64,000 bases of DNA from Cyclina sinensis. Taxonomy: Eukaryota; Mollusca; Bivalvia; Venerida; Veneridae. The stretch lies in the NCBI GenBank assembly GCA_012932295.1, contig JAAONU010000014.1, positions 41,152,770 to 41,216,769 on the forward strand, given 5' to 3'. This document shows positions 21,278 through 36,200 of the stretch, in pieces. Positions within the stretch are counted from its first letter, which is position 1. The number at the start of each line of letters is the position of its first letter. Both the position numbers and the translations under genes were made by a program. The notes beneath the pieces were generated by a model that saw only the letters and a program-made list of their open reading frames with translations, was not told where the DNA came from and did no database searches.

Positions 21278-24200
21278 ATGTCAGACAGTGAAGAAAGCCA
21301 AGACAGCAGTGATAGCGAAGTCACAGAAATTTTGTCCAGGAGTACTACTTTTGGTAAGAGACTTGCAGAAGGGTTGAGATAAATTTTCTAAATCAATAAG
21401 AGAGCTATGGGGTGTGTTGGGTCATCTATTTTTTTATGATTTTTGTGGCTGACAGCATTTTCTGTAATCATTGAAGTAAATAATTTAAGAGTTAAGTGAA
21501 TGAATGAATCAGATCATTTCTGATCTGCATTGTACTGTACTATCTGTTTGAATGTTTATCAGAATAGATGCTTTCAGTTTATAGGCCTTTTGTATTGTTC
21601 TTTTTTTCCAGACAATAGTTCAGCAGAATGGTCAGACAAATTGGTGAATATAACAGTAACGATTGAAAAAGATGACATCACTAATCAGCAGGTATTTGAG
21701 TTTTTGTTTCATCCATGCCATTTGCCCAAATGACAAATGCCCCCTGATGACTGAGTCTTTTGTTACTTTTGATTGTCCATTTCCAGAGTCATACATGGCT
21801 CTTTTGCATACATTCTATAGCACCAGTACATTTGAATTTCCTTTTTAATGTACCATCCAGAAGTACATGTAGTACTGTAACAGAGGAGCAGGGGGTCAGA
21901 GTATTGCTGTAATAGAGGAGCAGGGTGTCAGAGTATTGCTATATTAGAGGAGCAGGGGGTAAGAGTGGTACTGTGGTAGAGATGAAGGAGGTTGCAGTAG
22001 TACTGCAGTAGTGGAGCAGTGGTCAGAGTAGTACTGTAGTAGTGGAGCTATGGTCAGAGTAGTACTGTAGTAGTGGAGCAATTGGGGGACAGAGTAGTAC
22101 TGTACTAGAGGAGTAGTTGGGGGACAGTGTAGTACTGTAGTAGAGTAGCAGAGGGCAAGTGTTGTTCTGTAGTAGAGAAACAGGGGGTCAGAACAATACT
22201 GTAGTAGAGGAGCAGGGGTCAGAGTTGTTTTGTAGTAGAGGAGCAGGGGTCAGAGTTGTTCTGTAATAAAGGAACAGGGGGTCAGGGAAATACTGAAGTA
22301 GATTAGAAGGGGGCAGGGTTGTTCAGTAGTAGATAAGCAGGGGGTCAGAGTTGTTCTGTAGTAGAGAAGCAGGTGGTCAGAGCAATACTGTAGTAGAGGA
22401 GAAGAAGGCAGGGTTGTTCTGTAGTAGAGGAGCAGGGGGTCAGAGTTGTTCTGTAATAGAGAAGCAGGGGGTCAGAGCAATACTGTAGTAGTGGAGAAGG
22501 GAGGCAGGGTTGTTCTGTAGTAGAGGAGAGTAGGTCAGTAGTAGAAAAGCAGGGAGTCAGAGTAGTACTGTAGTAGAGGAGCAGGGGTAGGGTTTTTCTG
22601 TAGTAGAGGAGCAGGAGGTCAGAGCAATACTGTAGTAGAGGAGCAGGGGTCAGAGTTGTTTTGTAGTAGAGGAGCAGGGGTCAGAGTTGTTCTGTAATAA
22701 AGGAGCAGGGGGTCAGAGCAATACTGTAGTAGATTAGAAGGGGGCAGGGTTGTTCAGTAGTAGATAAGCAGCGGGTCAGAGTTGTTCTGTAGTAGTGGAG
22801 CAGGTGGTCAGAGCAATACTGTAGTAGAGGATAAGAAGGCAGGGTTGTTCTGTAGTAGAGGAGCAGGGGGTCAGAGTTGTTCTGTAATAGAGAAGCAGGG
22901 GGTCAGAGCAATACTGTAGTAGTGGAGAAGGGAGGCAGGGTATTTCTGTAGTAGAGGAGAGTAAGTCAGTAGTAGAAAAGCGGGGGGTCAGAGTAGTACT
23001 GTAGTAGAGGAGCAGGGGTAGGGTTTTTCTGTAGTAGAGGAGCAGAAGGTCAGAGCAATACTGTAGTAGAGGAGCAGGGGGCAGGGTTGTTCTGTAGTAG
23101 AGGAGCAGGGGGTCAGAGTTGTTCTGTAGTAGAGGAGCACTTGGTCAGAGTTGTTCGGTAGAAGAGGAGCAGGAGTCAGAGTAGTACTGTAGTAGAGGAG
23201 GAGGGGGTCAGAGTTGTACTGTAGTAGAGGAGCAGGGGGTCAGGGAAATACTGAAGTAGATTAGAAGGGGGCAGGGTTGTTCAGTAGTAGATAAGCAGGG
23301 GGTCAGAGTTGTTCTGTAGTAGAGAAGCAGGTGGTCAGAGCAATACTGTAGTAGAGGAGAAGAAGGCAGGGTTGTTCTGTAGTAGAGGAGCAGGGGGTCA
23401 GAGTTGTTCTGTAATAGAGAAGCAGGGGGTCAGAGCAATACTGTAGTAGTGGAGAAGGGAGGCAGGGTTGTTCTGTAGTAGAGGAGCAGGGAGTCAGAGT
23501 TGTTCTGTAGTAGAGGAGCAGGTGGTCAGAGCAATACTGTAGTAGAGGAGAAGAAAGCAGGGTTGTTCTGTAGTAGAGGAGCAGGGGGTCAGAGTTGTTC
23601 TGTAATAGAGAAGCAGGGGGTCAGAGCAATACTGTAGTAGTGGAAAATGGAGGCAGGGTTGTTCTGTAGTAGAGGAGAGTGGGTCAGTAGTAGAAAAGCA
23701 GGGAGTCAGAGTAGTACTGTAGTAGAGAAGCAGGGGCAGGGTTTTTCTGTAGTAGAGGAGCAGGAGGTCAGAGCAATACTGTAGTAGAGGACCACGGGGT
23801 CAAAGTTGTTGGGTAGTAGAGGAGAGGGAGTCAGAGTAGTACTGTAGTAGAGGAGCAGGGGGTCAGAGTTGTACTGTAGTAGAGGAGCAGGGGGTCAGAG
23901 TTGTACTGTTGTAGAGGAGCAGGTGTCAGAGTTGTACTGTAGTAGAGGAGCAAGGGGTCAGAATAGTACTTTAGCAGGAGGTCAGAGTAGAAGTTTACCT
24001 CATTCTGCTTGATATTGAAGTCAAAGCAAAAATGAAATGTATTTAAACAATCTGTGCTTGAAAAAGCTTATTACTGTGATCAAATATGAACAGTAGTATA
24101 AGCAAAACATTATTGAATGAATTACATGAGAATGAAAAAAAATGACATATGGCAAACACCTTCTTAAAGTTCTTCAAGATTTTTACTGCAAATGCAAGAT

Positions 24201-27200
24201 TAGACTCTGTGAAAATGGTGATTCTACACACAAAAAAGTAAACAAACAAATTCTGTTCTGTTGATGCTGTTTTGCTGATAAAAATTTTAAGAAGTCAGTT
24301 ACAGTACTTCTTGCGCCAAGGTGACGAAATGTTTGCATATAATCATTTTTTGACTGTGTATTTATCTCTTTGTTTTTGATTTGGCAGAAAAGGATAAATC
24401 ATTCACCAGACTTATTTATATTGTCTGTCAAATGCGCACAAGTATTTACGAGTTGATTTATTCTTCTGTGACTTTATAGCTATGCCTCTCATTATATCAC
24501 TCAGGTTGATGTCATCATCAACAGTACTTCAAAATCTCTAGATCTACAAGGTGGGGTTGCCTCAAGAGTCCTTGTTGAAAAGGGAGGTGATTCTATACAA
24601 CAAGAATGCCATCAAAAATACAGTGATGGTATATCGGAGGGTGATATTGCCGTGACAGGGGGAGGTTCACTAAAATGTAAACAGGTATACCATGTCTGCT
24701 TACCACCTTGGGATTCTGGAAACAACAAAATGGTGAGAATTTTGTCTGTTGAAAATATGTCTATTTGTTTTATCATCACAGTATATCTTTTACAGAACTT
24801 TTTTTGCTCACCTGAACACTTACTCAGTGTGAGCTTTTGTTATTGCCCTGTGTCTGTTGTACGTCATCAGCATAATACTTCAAACAACATCTACCTGTAC
24901 TCCTAAACCTGGCAGGGATTATCCTTTCATGAAGCTCTGCCAAAGTTGTCCCAAGAATTCCATTCCATGCAGAACATTGCTGTGGCCAAAGAATGAAAAA
25001 TTTTAAAAATCTTTTTGTCTAAAACCATCAGGCCCAGAGCTCTGAAACTTATTTTTGCAGCGTTTTCTAGTGAACCTCTACCAAGTTTATTAAATTATAA
25101 CCATAGGCCTGCCAAATGGGGTCATGTGTTTTACATGGCAGCATAAAGGAAAACCTTAAAAATTCTTGTGTGAAACCAAAAGGCCAAGAGTTCTAAAATT
25201 TTGCATGAAGCATTGTTTAGTAAAACATCTTCCTAAAATACTAAATTGTTCAGACTTTGCTCCTGTGGTCATTTTTTGCTCCACCCCAGGGATCAGATGT
25301 TTTGCTTATGCATAAAAAATTTTCTCGTCAGAAACCACAAAGCTAATACTTTTGAAATTTGTTGTGTAGCATTATCCTTTGGTACTCTATCAAGTTTGTT
25401 CAAATTATGTCTCTGGAGCCAGAATTGGCCCTGCCGGAGGGGTCACATGTTTTGCTAAGAAATATGGAGGAAAATCTTTTATGAAAACACAAGGACAAGT
25501 GTTTTGAAATTTTGATAGAAGCATTGTCCATAGACTCCTGCCAAGAATTTTCAAACTTTGCCCCTAAGGTCCTTTTTCACTGCCACCGCAGAGATGATAA
25601 GTTTTACATATAGACAAACTTTAAAAATTTTCTTGTCAGAAGGTATAAGGCTGAAATTTCTGAAAGTTAGTTTGAAGTATTGCCTAGTGGACCTCTACCA
25701 GTGCTGTTCAAATTATGCCACTTTTTTTTATTATTTTTTTGATGATAAATCCATTACATGACACTTGTCTCTCAAAGCAGTTGTGAGCACTTTAGGATAA
25801 TCATTTTCCTCTTGTTTATTTTACCTGAATATTTTGCCTTTAGGTTTGCCTTCTTGTCTTTTAGTGTGAAGCCATTATCTGTTTTTAACTGAAATTGAAC
25901 AAAAGTGAAGGTTTTACAAAAAAAAGAGAAGCCTAAAAACCTGACCCAAGCATACATCATTGCTGGAGCAGTGGTCAAGGGGATGGAGCAATTGACTTGC
26001 AATTCGGATGTCTCTATTACTATTTGAAAGTTGCAAGAACTTGTTTCCCACTTGATGTAAAATAAATAGATTTTAACTGAAACACCTACAAACTAGAAAA
26101 AACATGTCATTGCTTAGCTGATTATTAATGAGCTTGAAGAATAAAAAAACAAGAATGATCATTTGTATCAATAAAGACTGCTTTTACTGCATTTCTCCAA
26201 TGTGCAGGCTGCACAGAAGATCCTGCTGAAATGTCTAGAGGAAGCCTCCAAGTCTGGACACAAATCCATAGCTTTTCCAGCCATTGGGACTGGAAAACTA
26301 AACTACGACAAAGATGTTGTTGCCAAGACGATGTTTGCTGGAGTGGAGAAGTTCAGCTTGAATAACCAAAGTTCCTCTGTGAGAGATGTGAAATTTGTGA
26401 TATTTCCCTCTGATAATGATACACTACAGGCTTTTTATGCTGCCGGCAAAGAAACAAACAATGTGGGTGAGTAATACTTAGATTTCCTGTGGCATTTTAA
26501 TGTGTGAAAGCAAAGAGCTCTTTTTTCTTTGTCAGTTCATTACTTTGGAATTTTTTTTTGTGCTGTCATAGGTAATAATCTGTATTTGTTACCTTAGTTT
26601 GTAGAATGCTTTAATGTTTGGAATGTTTCAAGCTAAATCAGATTGGAGTGAAAGCTCTACTTCTTTGTATGAGTTTTTCATTTTAAAGTAAAATTCAAAT
26701 GGCCCCATCCAATGTTCAGTTGAGACATAACCAGCTTTTATGAAGCACATGTGCTAAATGCAAAGTCATAGAAAGCATTAATTTTCTGGAAAAGTTGCAA
26801 ATTGTACATGTGCTGAAAAGTCATTTATTTTATTGTTTCTTATCAGTTTTTTTTTCTGCAATACATTGGGCAAGAATGACACAGAGAAACAATCCTTGGG
26901 CTATATCCTTTCTGTGACCAACCCTGTTTCTGAACCAGTGACAACATCACATGCATAAATTTCAAACTAAACAAGTGACATCCTATTTTCATGTAGCGAA
27001 ACTGTAACACGTATTTGTATGGATTTTTGTTGATTTAAAAGCCCTTTATCGAATTCCTAATGAAAATTTATAGTGCTTATTAGAAAAGGTAAAATGTAAA
27101 AGGGTATTTTAGGTCTTTGAATTTTCTTTCAAAAAATAGAATTTTGAATTACAATGTTATGGGTGTGCTACCGTGACAGAGGTAATTCTGTATTTTTACA

Positions 27201-30200
27201 TTACAGCCCTTTATCTAAAGATTATTTGCAATGAACAAATAAAAAATATCTTTTGAAAAAACCTGAATCACTCTCAGACCAAATGAGATTTGAAAATTTC
27301 CAGAGCCCTGACATGTGGCATATGATTTTTCATTTTTTTCATGTTATGGTCTTCGTTTAAAGTTATCATTTTAGTGATAAGATAATCAAAGTAAGATGTC
27401 AGAAATTTTGAACTAAATGAAATTGAACAAAAAGTAGTTAATACATCCTGAATTCCTAGATTAAATCTCTTGATAAAATTTTCCAAAATTGATAGGTGAC
27501 AACATAATGATCCTGGTTTTTCAAACTAAAGTATTTTCAAATGTTCAACCACATTCAATCTGGTTCTCCTCTTAGAAATAGGGGTCAGGTTTTAGGATGT
27601 CAGATATTTCATAACATTTCAATACGTTGTGGCGCGGAAAAGGATATCAGATTTCTTTGTTAGAAGTATATGAATTAATTCTAGATAAATTATTTTCCTT
27701 TTAAGATGCCAGTGGTAATTTTCTTCAGTTTTACCCTTCTTAAACTGTCTTGTCTTTATTATACTGCCTGTATGGAACTGACAACTTTTTCAACCTTGTA
27801 ATCGGCACCTTCACCCTCGTATTAATTGACAGTTCACCTGTTTGATATAGAATCTTAAAGAGAAATAAGTTAACCTAAAAGTAACCAATGATTTACTGTG
27901 TATATATCTGACTGGCTCATAGAGAACAGTTGATAATGTAAAAACAGTAAGATAGCATTCATTTTTAATAAATGGCTATCCACCCGGATTTGTACAACAC
28001 TGTATAAAGACTAGTGTTCATGCACCCAGCTTACTTTTTATACTTCATATATTTGACTGACAACTTTACATCTGGGCATGATTCTTTCAGTATTATTAAG
28101 TTTTATATCATATGATAATGAAGAAAAACAGAATCCTGTATATTTTAGGGTATGTCTCAATGTTGACAGATTATATATTTTTGTCACTACCTCTTTTATA
28201 ACTTCAGATTTTTCCCTCTTGCCTGTTCACTGGAATTTCTGCATAAAGTACATGTCAGAGGCTAGTGTCAGAGGCTTCAATTTATTTATTTTATTTGCTT
28301 ATATAAAGATTATTAGGTCCCCCCCCCCCACCTCCCCTCCTTCCCCTCAACATAGTGAGAGGGAGACATTTTTATTATGTGCTGGCCGTGTGGATGGCTG
28401 AACGTCACAAAGTTTGTCTGCTCTTCCAACATGCATGACTGGATTTTGATGAAACTTTACAGAAATGTTCAGTACCTAGCTTAGTTGTGCATGTTGTCAG
28501 GATTTCCACTTGACTGATTTTTGCAGGAGTTACGGGATCTGAGTTTGGGGGAGGGGAGACGATGTTTTCTACAAAGAAAACATTATCTAGTTAAATATTT
28601 ATATCAGTCATTAGATTCATATGCCAGATGAAGTGTTCATTGGATATATAAGAAAGTTTTTTGTTTCAGAAGTAAAGTTTGAATTGCTTTGAAACTAGGA
28701 ACAATAAAGTTTTCAGTGGGTATTGTTAAAAGAGGTGGGGAGGGGGAAGATTTTTTGGGTTTTTTTAGAGAATATAACAACATAAAAATAATCCTTATAT
28801 TAACTTGTGCCCCCTACTCCTCCTCCAGCCATTGATATTTTTTTACATATTTCTGTATTTCAGACACAACATCCAGAAATGTATGTAGTGTTAAAATCAA
28901 GAATATTAGAGTGAACATAAATGTTGGCAAGTTGTATGAGCAACAGGTAAGTCAGTAATGCTTTTATGTAATTTTTGTGTCAGTCCCTCAAGTACTTGTG
29001 CATATCTTATGGGTTTTTGGTTGAATGATTTTTGGCTGAGTTATAGCCCTTGAATAAAAACGGCGTTTTGGCCTGTTAATGATTTTTGTGTCGCCTGCTA
29101 CATAGTAGCTGTGACATATAGGGATCACTTCTCCATCTTCTGTCTGTTCATCTGTTCGTCCATCCATCCGTCTGTCCATCAATCACAAAACTTTTCCCGA
29201 CTACTCCTCAAAAACTACTGGTGCAGTTTCATCAGAACTTTACACGAATCATCAGTATGTGTCGCCTGCGACAGAGTTGCTGCAACATACAGGGATCACA
29301 CACTTCTCTGTTGAAATAGTGTACATCTACATAACCCAGCCACTGTGTATCCATGTCTTTTCTGTTTATGCAAAGCCTTATACAAAGCTGAAAACTATTA
29401 CAAAAGACATTAGTTCTGCACTGGAAGGTATTACTGGGTTGGTCATTGTAATGGGAGATTTCAGCTGTGAAGGACAGAGGAAACAGCAGCAGCTAGAAAT
29501 GCATATGGGCTGCAGAAAATAATTCACATGCCTACAACTAACAACAACACCACTTTATATCTGGTCTTCACTAATACACAAAAACCATTTACAGTATACT
29601 TGAAACATACTTCAGCTACCACAGAACTGTGTTTCTAACTGTGCCCATCCATGGAACATAATGGTATCCTCCAAAAGCACAATGTGCAGCATCATCATTT
29701 GGGTAATTCTTACTTTCTCCACATTACAGAAAACACTCAAACATCCATACATGTACATTTCCCACAAACTGTCCAATCGCTCCTCAATGCAACTACCCTG
29801 CGTTTGGCTCATGGTGAGCTATTGTGACCGGACCTTGTCCGTCGTCCGTCAACAATTTCATTCAAACAATGTCTCCTCTGAAACCTCTGGGTTAAATTTG
29901 ATGAAACTTGCCTGGAATGTTCCTTGCATGAAGCTCTACCAAAGTTGTTCAAAGAATTCAATTCCATCAAGAACTCCGGTTGCTATGGCAACTTAAAGGA
30001 AAAACTTTGAAAATCTTCTTGTCTGAAACCACAAGGCCCTGAGCCTTAAGATTTGGTATGTAGCATTGTCTAGTGGACTTCTATCAAGTTTATTCAAATT
30101 ATGCCCCTAGGGTCAAATTTGGCCCCACCCAGGGGGTCAATTGATTTTACATAGGCTTATATAGTGAAACTTTAAAAATCTTCTTGTGTGAAACTACAAG

Positions 30201-33200
30201 GCCCTGAGCCTTAAGATTTGGTATGGGACATTTTCTAGTGAACCTCTACCAAGTTTGTTCAAATTATGTCCCCTAGGATCAAATTTGGCCCCTACCCGGG
30301 GGTCAATGGATTTTACATAGGTTTATATAGTAAAACTTTAAAAATCTTCTTGTCTGAAACCACAAGGCCCCCGAGATCTAAGATTTGATATGTAGCATTG
30401 TCTTGTGGACCTCTACCAAGTTTGTTCAAACTATGCCCCTGGGGTCAAATTTGGCCCTGCCCCGGGAGTCAACTTATTTTACATAGGGAAAACTTTGAAA
30501 ATCTTCTTGTTCATATGAAATATAAGATCTTTGATTATCTGCAGTTAGAAAATGTAATGTTGTATCTTTTGTTTGCTTAAGACAAAGTACTCAGGTGAGC
30601 AATCCAGGGCCATCATGGCCCTCTTGTTAGATTTCAATATTGAGAAAAAGTCATGGCTTTTTTTCATTTCACAGACAGATGTTGTTATGACCTCAACTAC
30701 ACGTGGGCTAGATTTAAAGCGAGGAACGTTAAGTAAATCTATATTAGAAGCAGCTGGGTCAGAGTTGCAGAAGGAGTGTGCCACAAAATATCCAAATGGC
30801 ATACAACATGGGGAAATAGCTGTGGTTGGCTCAGGGAATATCAAATGTAAGAATGTTTACTGTGGGGCTCTTCCAAGATTTGATAAACCTGAAGATGGAG
30901 AAGACCCCAAACAGGTAAAACATCTGATTGCATTTCTTTCCGTATATACTGATACTGTAAACTTGAATTTTATGATATAACTACATCTTTATGAATTGTG
31001 GAGTGTAAATTTGCAGTGTTACTAATGCAACGAGAATAATTGTACCAAATTTGTCAAACACTCTGTATACAAAGGGTTCAGAATATGTTTGAACTGCCTG
31101 TCAATTTGCAAACAATAAATTCAAGCAACATTCATATGTCAACTTGGGTCTGCTGAGCTAGCTTGCTAGTATTTAGTAGAGCATTGGATTGCCAATCCTG
31201 TGGTTCACAGTTCAAACCCAACTAGAGCTGGCTAAATTTCTCCATGATAATTGATCTCAGACGATGTGTCTAAAGGTAATGTTTTCCTCACCTTGGATTC
31301 AAGTGAGGAAGCAGTCAGTTGCTTGTGGAGAGAAACTGTCTGAAATTCCAGGAACACTTGTTAGGTGGATTGAATGCCGGAATAAGACCAAAAAGAGGTT
31401 GATACTGGTGTAAAACCCCAATAAAAACACACAAATTTCTATATTTAAGCTATAGCCTGAAGTGGTGATATGATTTTTCTCATGAATACCATTAGAATCC
31501 TTTTAGTTTTGCAAATGTCGGTCCGTCCGTTGGTAGAAACTTTGGGTTTCGATCAATATCTAGAGAACCCTTGGACCCACCTTTCTCTGACTTGGTATGT
31601 AGGTTGGTCATGACTAGTATATGACCCATAAAGTTTTCCAGGTCACCAGGTCAAAGGTCAAGGTCAAAGTGAGCTTGAATAGAAGAAAGGTTTCTGATTA
31701 ATAACTATAGTACACTTGGTCCCAGGTTGTTTAAACTTAGTTTGTAGGTTTTGGTCATGACTAGTAGATGACTCCTGTACTTTTTCAGGTCACCAGGTCA
31801 AAGGTCAAGGTCACAATGAGCTTCAATAGCAAAATGGTTTCTGATCAATAACTATAGAACCCTTGGTCCCATGTTCTTCAAGCTTATTGTGTGTGGTCAT
31901 TGACCCCTATAGTTTTTCTCATCAGCGGGTCAAAGGCCAAGATCACAGTGACCTTGAAAAGCAAAATGATATCCAATCAATAACTATAGAATGACTGGTC
32001 CAAGATTCTTCAAACTTATTGTGTAAGTTGGTCATGACTAGTAGAAGACCCTTATAGTTTTTCATGTAACCAACTGAAAGGTCAAGGTCAGAGTGACGTT
32101 GAACAGCAAAACAGTTTCCAATCAATAACTATAGAACCCTTGGTTCCAGGTTCTTCAGACTTAGTGTGTAGATGTGCCATGACCAGTAGATGACTCCTAT
32201 AGCTTTTTTAGGTCAGAGGATCAAGGTCACAGTGACTTTATACAGCAAAATAGTGTCCAGTCAATTACTATAGAACGCTTGGGCCCAGCTCCTCAAAACT
32301 TAATAGGTAGGTTGGTCATGACAATTAGATGACCAGTATAGTTTTTAGGGTTATAGGGGCAAAGGTCATTCTAGGGAATCCTTGGGGCTTATGTTTGTCA
32401 GACTTAGTATGTAGGTTTGTCATGATCATTAGATGACAACTTTCATTTTACAGATCATTGGGTCAAAGGTCAAGGGTCACAGTGACCTTGAAAAGCAAAA
32501 TGGTTTCCAATGAATAAGTGTAGAAGGCTTGGGCCCATGTTCCTCAAACTTCTTACATATGTTGTTCATGACTTGTAGATGAGCTCTTTAGTTTTTCAGG
32601 TCACCAGGTCAAAGGCCATGGTCACTGTGTCCTTGGATAGCAAAATGATTTGTGAACAATAAGTATAGAATGCTTGGTTCCATCTCCTAAAAACTTCATG
32701 GCTCCCTCTAAGGATAAGGCGCTGGGGGGAGTGGGGGCAAATATGTTTTAAAAACATCTCTTGTTTCATTTCAGCAACTTACAAAACTTGTCACAGAATG
32801 TTTACAACAGGCTAGCATTGATAGTTTGTCATCAATCAGTTTCCCAACACTAGGGACTGGATTTCTCATGTACACACCAAAAGTAGTGGCAAGCCTCATG
32901 TTGAAAGCTGTTAGTGATTTCTCCGTAAAGAATCCCATCTCATCACTGAACACTGTGAACATAGTCATCCAAGGATGTACATCTTCCATTCAGAAAAATC
33001 TAGAGGTATGGTTTTGCTAGATCAACTGTTGAGAAAATAATTAAGGATGGAAGAGTTTAAATTTATAGGACTTGAAGTGAGTGTTCCCTCATCTGCAACA
33101 CATATGTCTTCAGACATTATTCATGATGACATGTAAACAGTAACTGTTAAAATGATAATAGAAAAAAAAAACTATAAACTATCACAGGTTAATTAGAAAA

Positions 33201-36200
33201 GTTCGCCCAGGAGCCCCTATCTTCAGAACAGAAAGGTGCAGTACATTAGAAAAAATACTGGATCTTGTGGCATTCATACCCAAACCAGCAATGGTACTTC
33301 TGCATGAAAAACAATGGCTCTAGATCACTGAATCAAAGAATTAATTTCATGACACAGTTGAGGCTTAATTTATATGAATTGAAGACAATGACACTAGTTA
33401 AGCAGTTACAGTGTAAAGTACTTGCACTTTTAAAATGAAATTAATTTTTGATTTCACTACCAAATCAGAAAAAAGAAACAGAAATTTTGAACACCAAGTC
33501 AGAGTAGATAATACTTCATGCGTAATCATATCACAGTTAATTATACCCCAACAAAAAAAAGTTTAGAGGGGTATATAGGGGTGAGCTTGTCAGTCTGTTG
33601 GTCAGTTTCATGGTTTCCGGATGATAATTGTTTAACGAGACAATAGATTGTAAACATTTTTGGCAAACATAATTATGTAACATCATAAAATATAGGTCAG
33701 GTTCAAATCTGGCTTCAGATAACTAATTTTTCACATAGTTATGGCCCCTTTTCCCCTTTTTTTTATTTAAAAAAAAAAAACTGTTTCCAGTTGATAACTC
33801 TTTAAAGAGGCAGTGCATTTAAATAATTTTTGGTACACCTGTATAATAACCAAAAATACAGATGGAGTTTGAATTTGGGTACAGACCACTAATCTTTATT
33901 TTAGTTATGTCCCCTTTTCATCTTCAATTTTGCAAAAAAGACAGTTTCCAGATGATAAATTGGAACAAGTGTTGGTACACATAAATTCATAAAATAAATG
34001 TCCAGTTTAAGTTTGACTACAGACCACTAATTTTTCACAAAGTTGTGGCCTCTTCCAATTAAAAAAGCAACAACAACAACAAAAAACATGGTTTATGGAT
34101 AATAATGATAAATTTTCAATAATTTTTGTACCCATGGAACATAATGGTATATCAGTCAAGTTCGAATTTGTCTAAAAATGACATTACGAAATAGTTTGAC
34201 AGTGTTACGATACATACATAGGAGGAAAAGTTTTCATACTTTCTGATGCAAGCATGAATCTCATTCAGATTGTTCAAATTAGTAGTTATTTCTGTGTGCA
34301 GGTACTTAAATACCATTTGCGTTCATCTTTCATTATTCTGTAATGTCATCCCCCTTTTATGAGCACTTATTTTAGTGTGCTGCACTAAATTATCATTTGC
34401 ATTCAATGTCCTTCTGTAAAGTCATCCTCCATTTCCATTTTATGTGGCCTTATATTCCATTCAGCATTGAGTGATTGTTGACTAAAGCCACAATAATTTT
34501 CGGGTGACCATTAATACAGGATTTACTGTATTTGTAATCATTTTCTGCCCATGTATTGGCAGTTTTGAATTAAAGCTTTGAAATTTCACATAGATGATAA
34601 TTCTTAACCTACTTTAATATCAATGTTTCAGTCACTGCCTTGAACAAGTACAGTAAAACCATACTGGATTCTTCAGATTTCTGTTTGTTGTTGCAAACTT
34701 GTTACTAGACTAAACATTCACATAATATAAAGTTGAAAAGTGATAATAACTAAACTCATTCTCCAGTTATAAAACTAGGTTCTTGCACAAACTTTAAGGC
34801 TGAAATAAGTTTTCTTTGCATTGAAATTAAACAATTTTGATACATCCTATATGTGGCCTTTGTTTTCTTGTGGTTGCCATATTTCTGTGAGAAGGTGGTA
34901 TTTGGGATATTAATCAACTACAGTGATATTCTAGTTGAAAAGAAGTGGGTATTATAGGTGGGCATTTCAAATACTAATATATTACCCTTATTTAGTATCA
35001 AAGTGGCAGGTGGGGGTATGAATGACCTTTAGTGATAGCTCTAGTTAATGAATTACATTCATTTCCAGCTTGCTGATTTGAAATTGAAAATATAATTAAA
35101 AAACTTTTGTCAGTTTTTATATACATGTGTCTTAATTTCTCTTAGGCTTTCCAGAGGGAATGTAAATCCCACAAACCCAGACCACCTCCTGTAGCTGCTA
35201 AGCCAAATTTTCGAGGAGAACTTGACAAATTATTTTCTACTAAACAAACACAAAAATCAGCACTAAGTGTAGCAAGAGCACCAATACCTAATACCTAGGC
35301 CCAGAAAAGCAGCTGTAACATCAATAAAAAACTCCCTGGAAACTTCCCTGGAACAACTTCCAAAGCGGGGCACGCCAGAATTTTGTTTACATATGTACAG
35401 TAGTGAAATTAAAACGCCTGAGTATTGGACCCGAGTTTACCAATGATAAGACTGTAAAGCAGTGGAAAATTGAACAGAAAGGAAAACCCATGTATAAACT
35501 AACACCTGTGGACCAGTCTACTTTCAACTGTATTAATCAGCTCGTACAAAACACATGGGAACCAGCCAAACTAGGTCATGGACGGGATGCAAGAGGGCTC
35601 AGTGACCTAAACTTCACATCTTTGAAAATAAGAAAAATTGAACGCATTGAAAACCTGAATCTGTTCGAACAGTACTGCCACTGCAGACAACAGATTTTTC
35701 ACAGGGCTGGGGAAGGTAAAAATAATTATAATGTTCAGATTGCATGCAGATTTAAGTGTCAACATTATACTGAACATTTAATTGGTCTACTGCTATCAAT
35801 GCATTTATTCTGGTGCTCTAACATTTAAGTTTATTTGTATAAATAACCTATTAAAACTAAATGCCATTACCAGTCAGGTGAGCAAACATGTATATCTAGT
35901 AAATAAGACTTTTTTTCAGAAAACAGCTAAAAAGATTATTGTCAAAGTGATTAAAGGTATTCATTGATATAAAGTTGAAAAGTGATTCTTTTATGGTTTT
36001 TTTAGCAGTGTACCTGTTCATTTTCATGTAAAATCGTATCTTTCATTGTATAATTTCTTTTGTTCTCCCAAAAATGCTGACAGGTACAGGTAAGAATACA
36101 CCCTAGTTCACCATAATTTCATGCTTTTGTGACTTTTCCCAGCGTTTTAACTGTGTTTACTGAAGTAAAAAAAAATATTTGAAACCAGTTCAGGGTTAGG

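Larger units (their letters stand above)
21612..26466 (+). other. macrodomain 1 (three exons)
   Basis: The exons at 21612, 24505 and 26208 encode a typical macrodomain: ITVTIEKDDITNQQ as the first strand, then VDVIINSTSKSLDLQGG, the acidic-aliphatic stretch ending GDIAVTGGG, LKCKQVYHVCLPPWD, and the second ligand loop FPAIGTGKLNYD. The sequence INSTS replaces the NAAN of hydrolase-type macrodomains, so binding of ADP-ribose is more likely than its removal. The frame is clean across both introns. The first intron holds the 2.1-kb minisatellite. Confidence 0.88.
28864..33005 (+). other. macrodomain 2 (three exons)
   Basis: The exons at 28864, 30675 and 32775 encode VGKLYEQQ, then TDVVMTSTTRGLDLKRG, EIAVVGSGNIKCKNVYCGAL and, after the last intron, ISFPTLGTGFLMYTPKVVA. 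The NAAN position reads TSTT and the second loop keeps GTG. It is a diverged macrodomain, probably a reader or scaffold rather than a hydrolase. Open throughout and in phase with macrodomain 1. Confidence 0.82.

Noticed and set aside
21860..23995. CRISPR-like array
   Set aside because: Units are contiguous with no unique spacers, and the host is an animal genome. It is a minisatellite.
24505..24684. macrodomain exon ending at the first GT after LKCKQ
   Set aside because: Reading through to the GT at 24,733 adds VYHVCLPPWDSGNNKM, which is conserved macrodomain sequence and keeps phase 0, so the later donor is correct.
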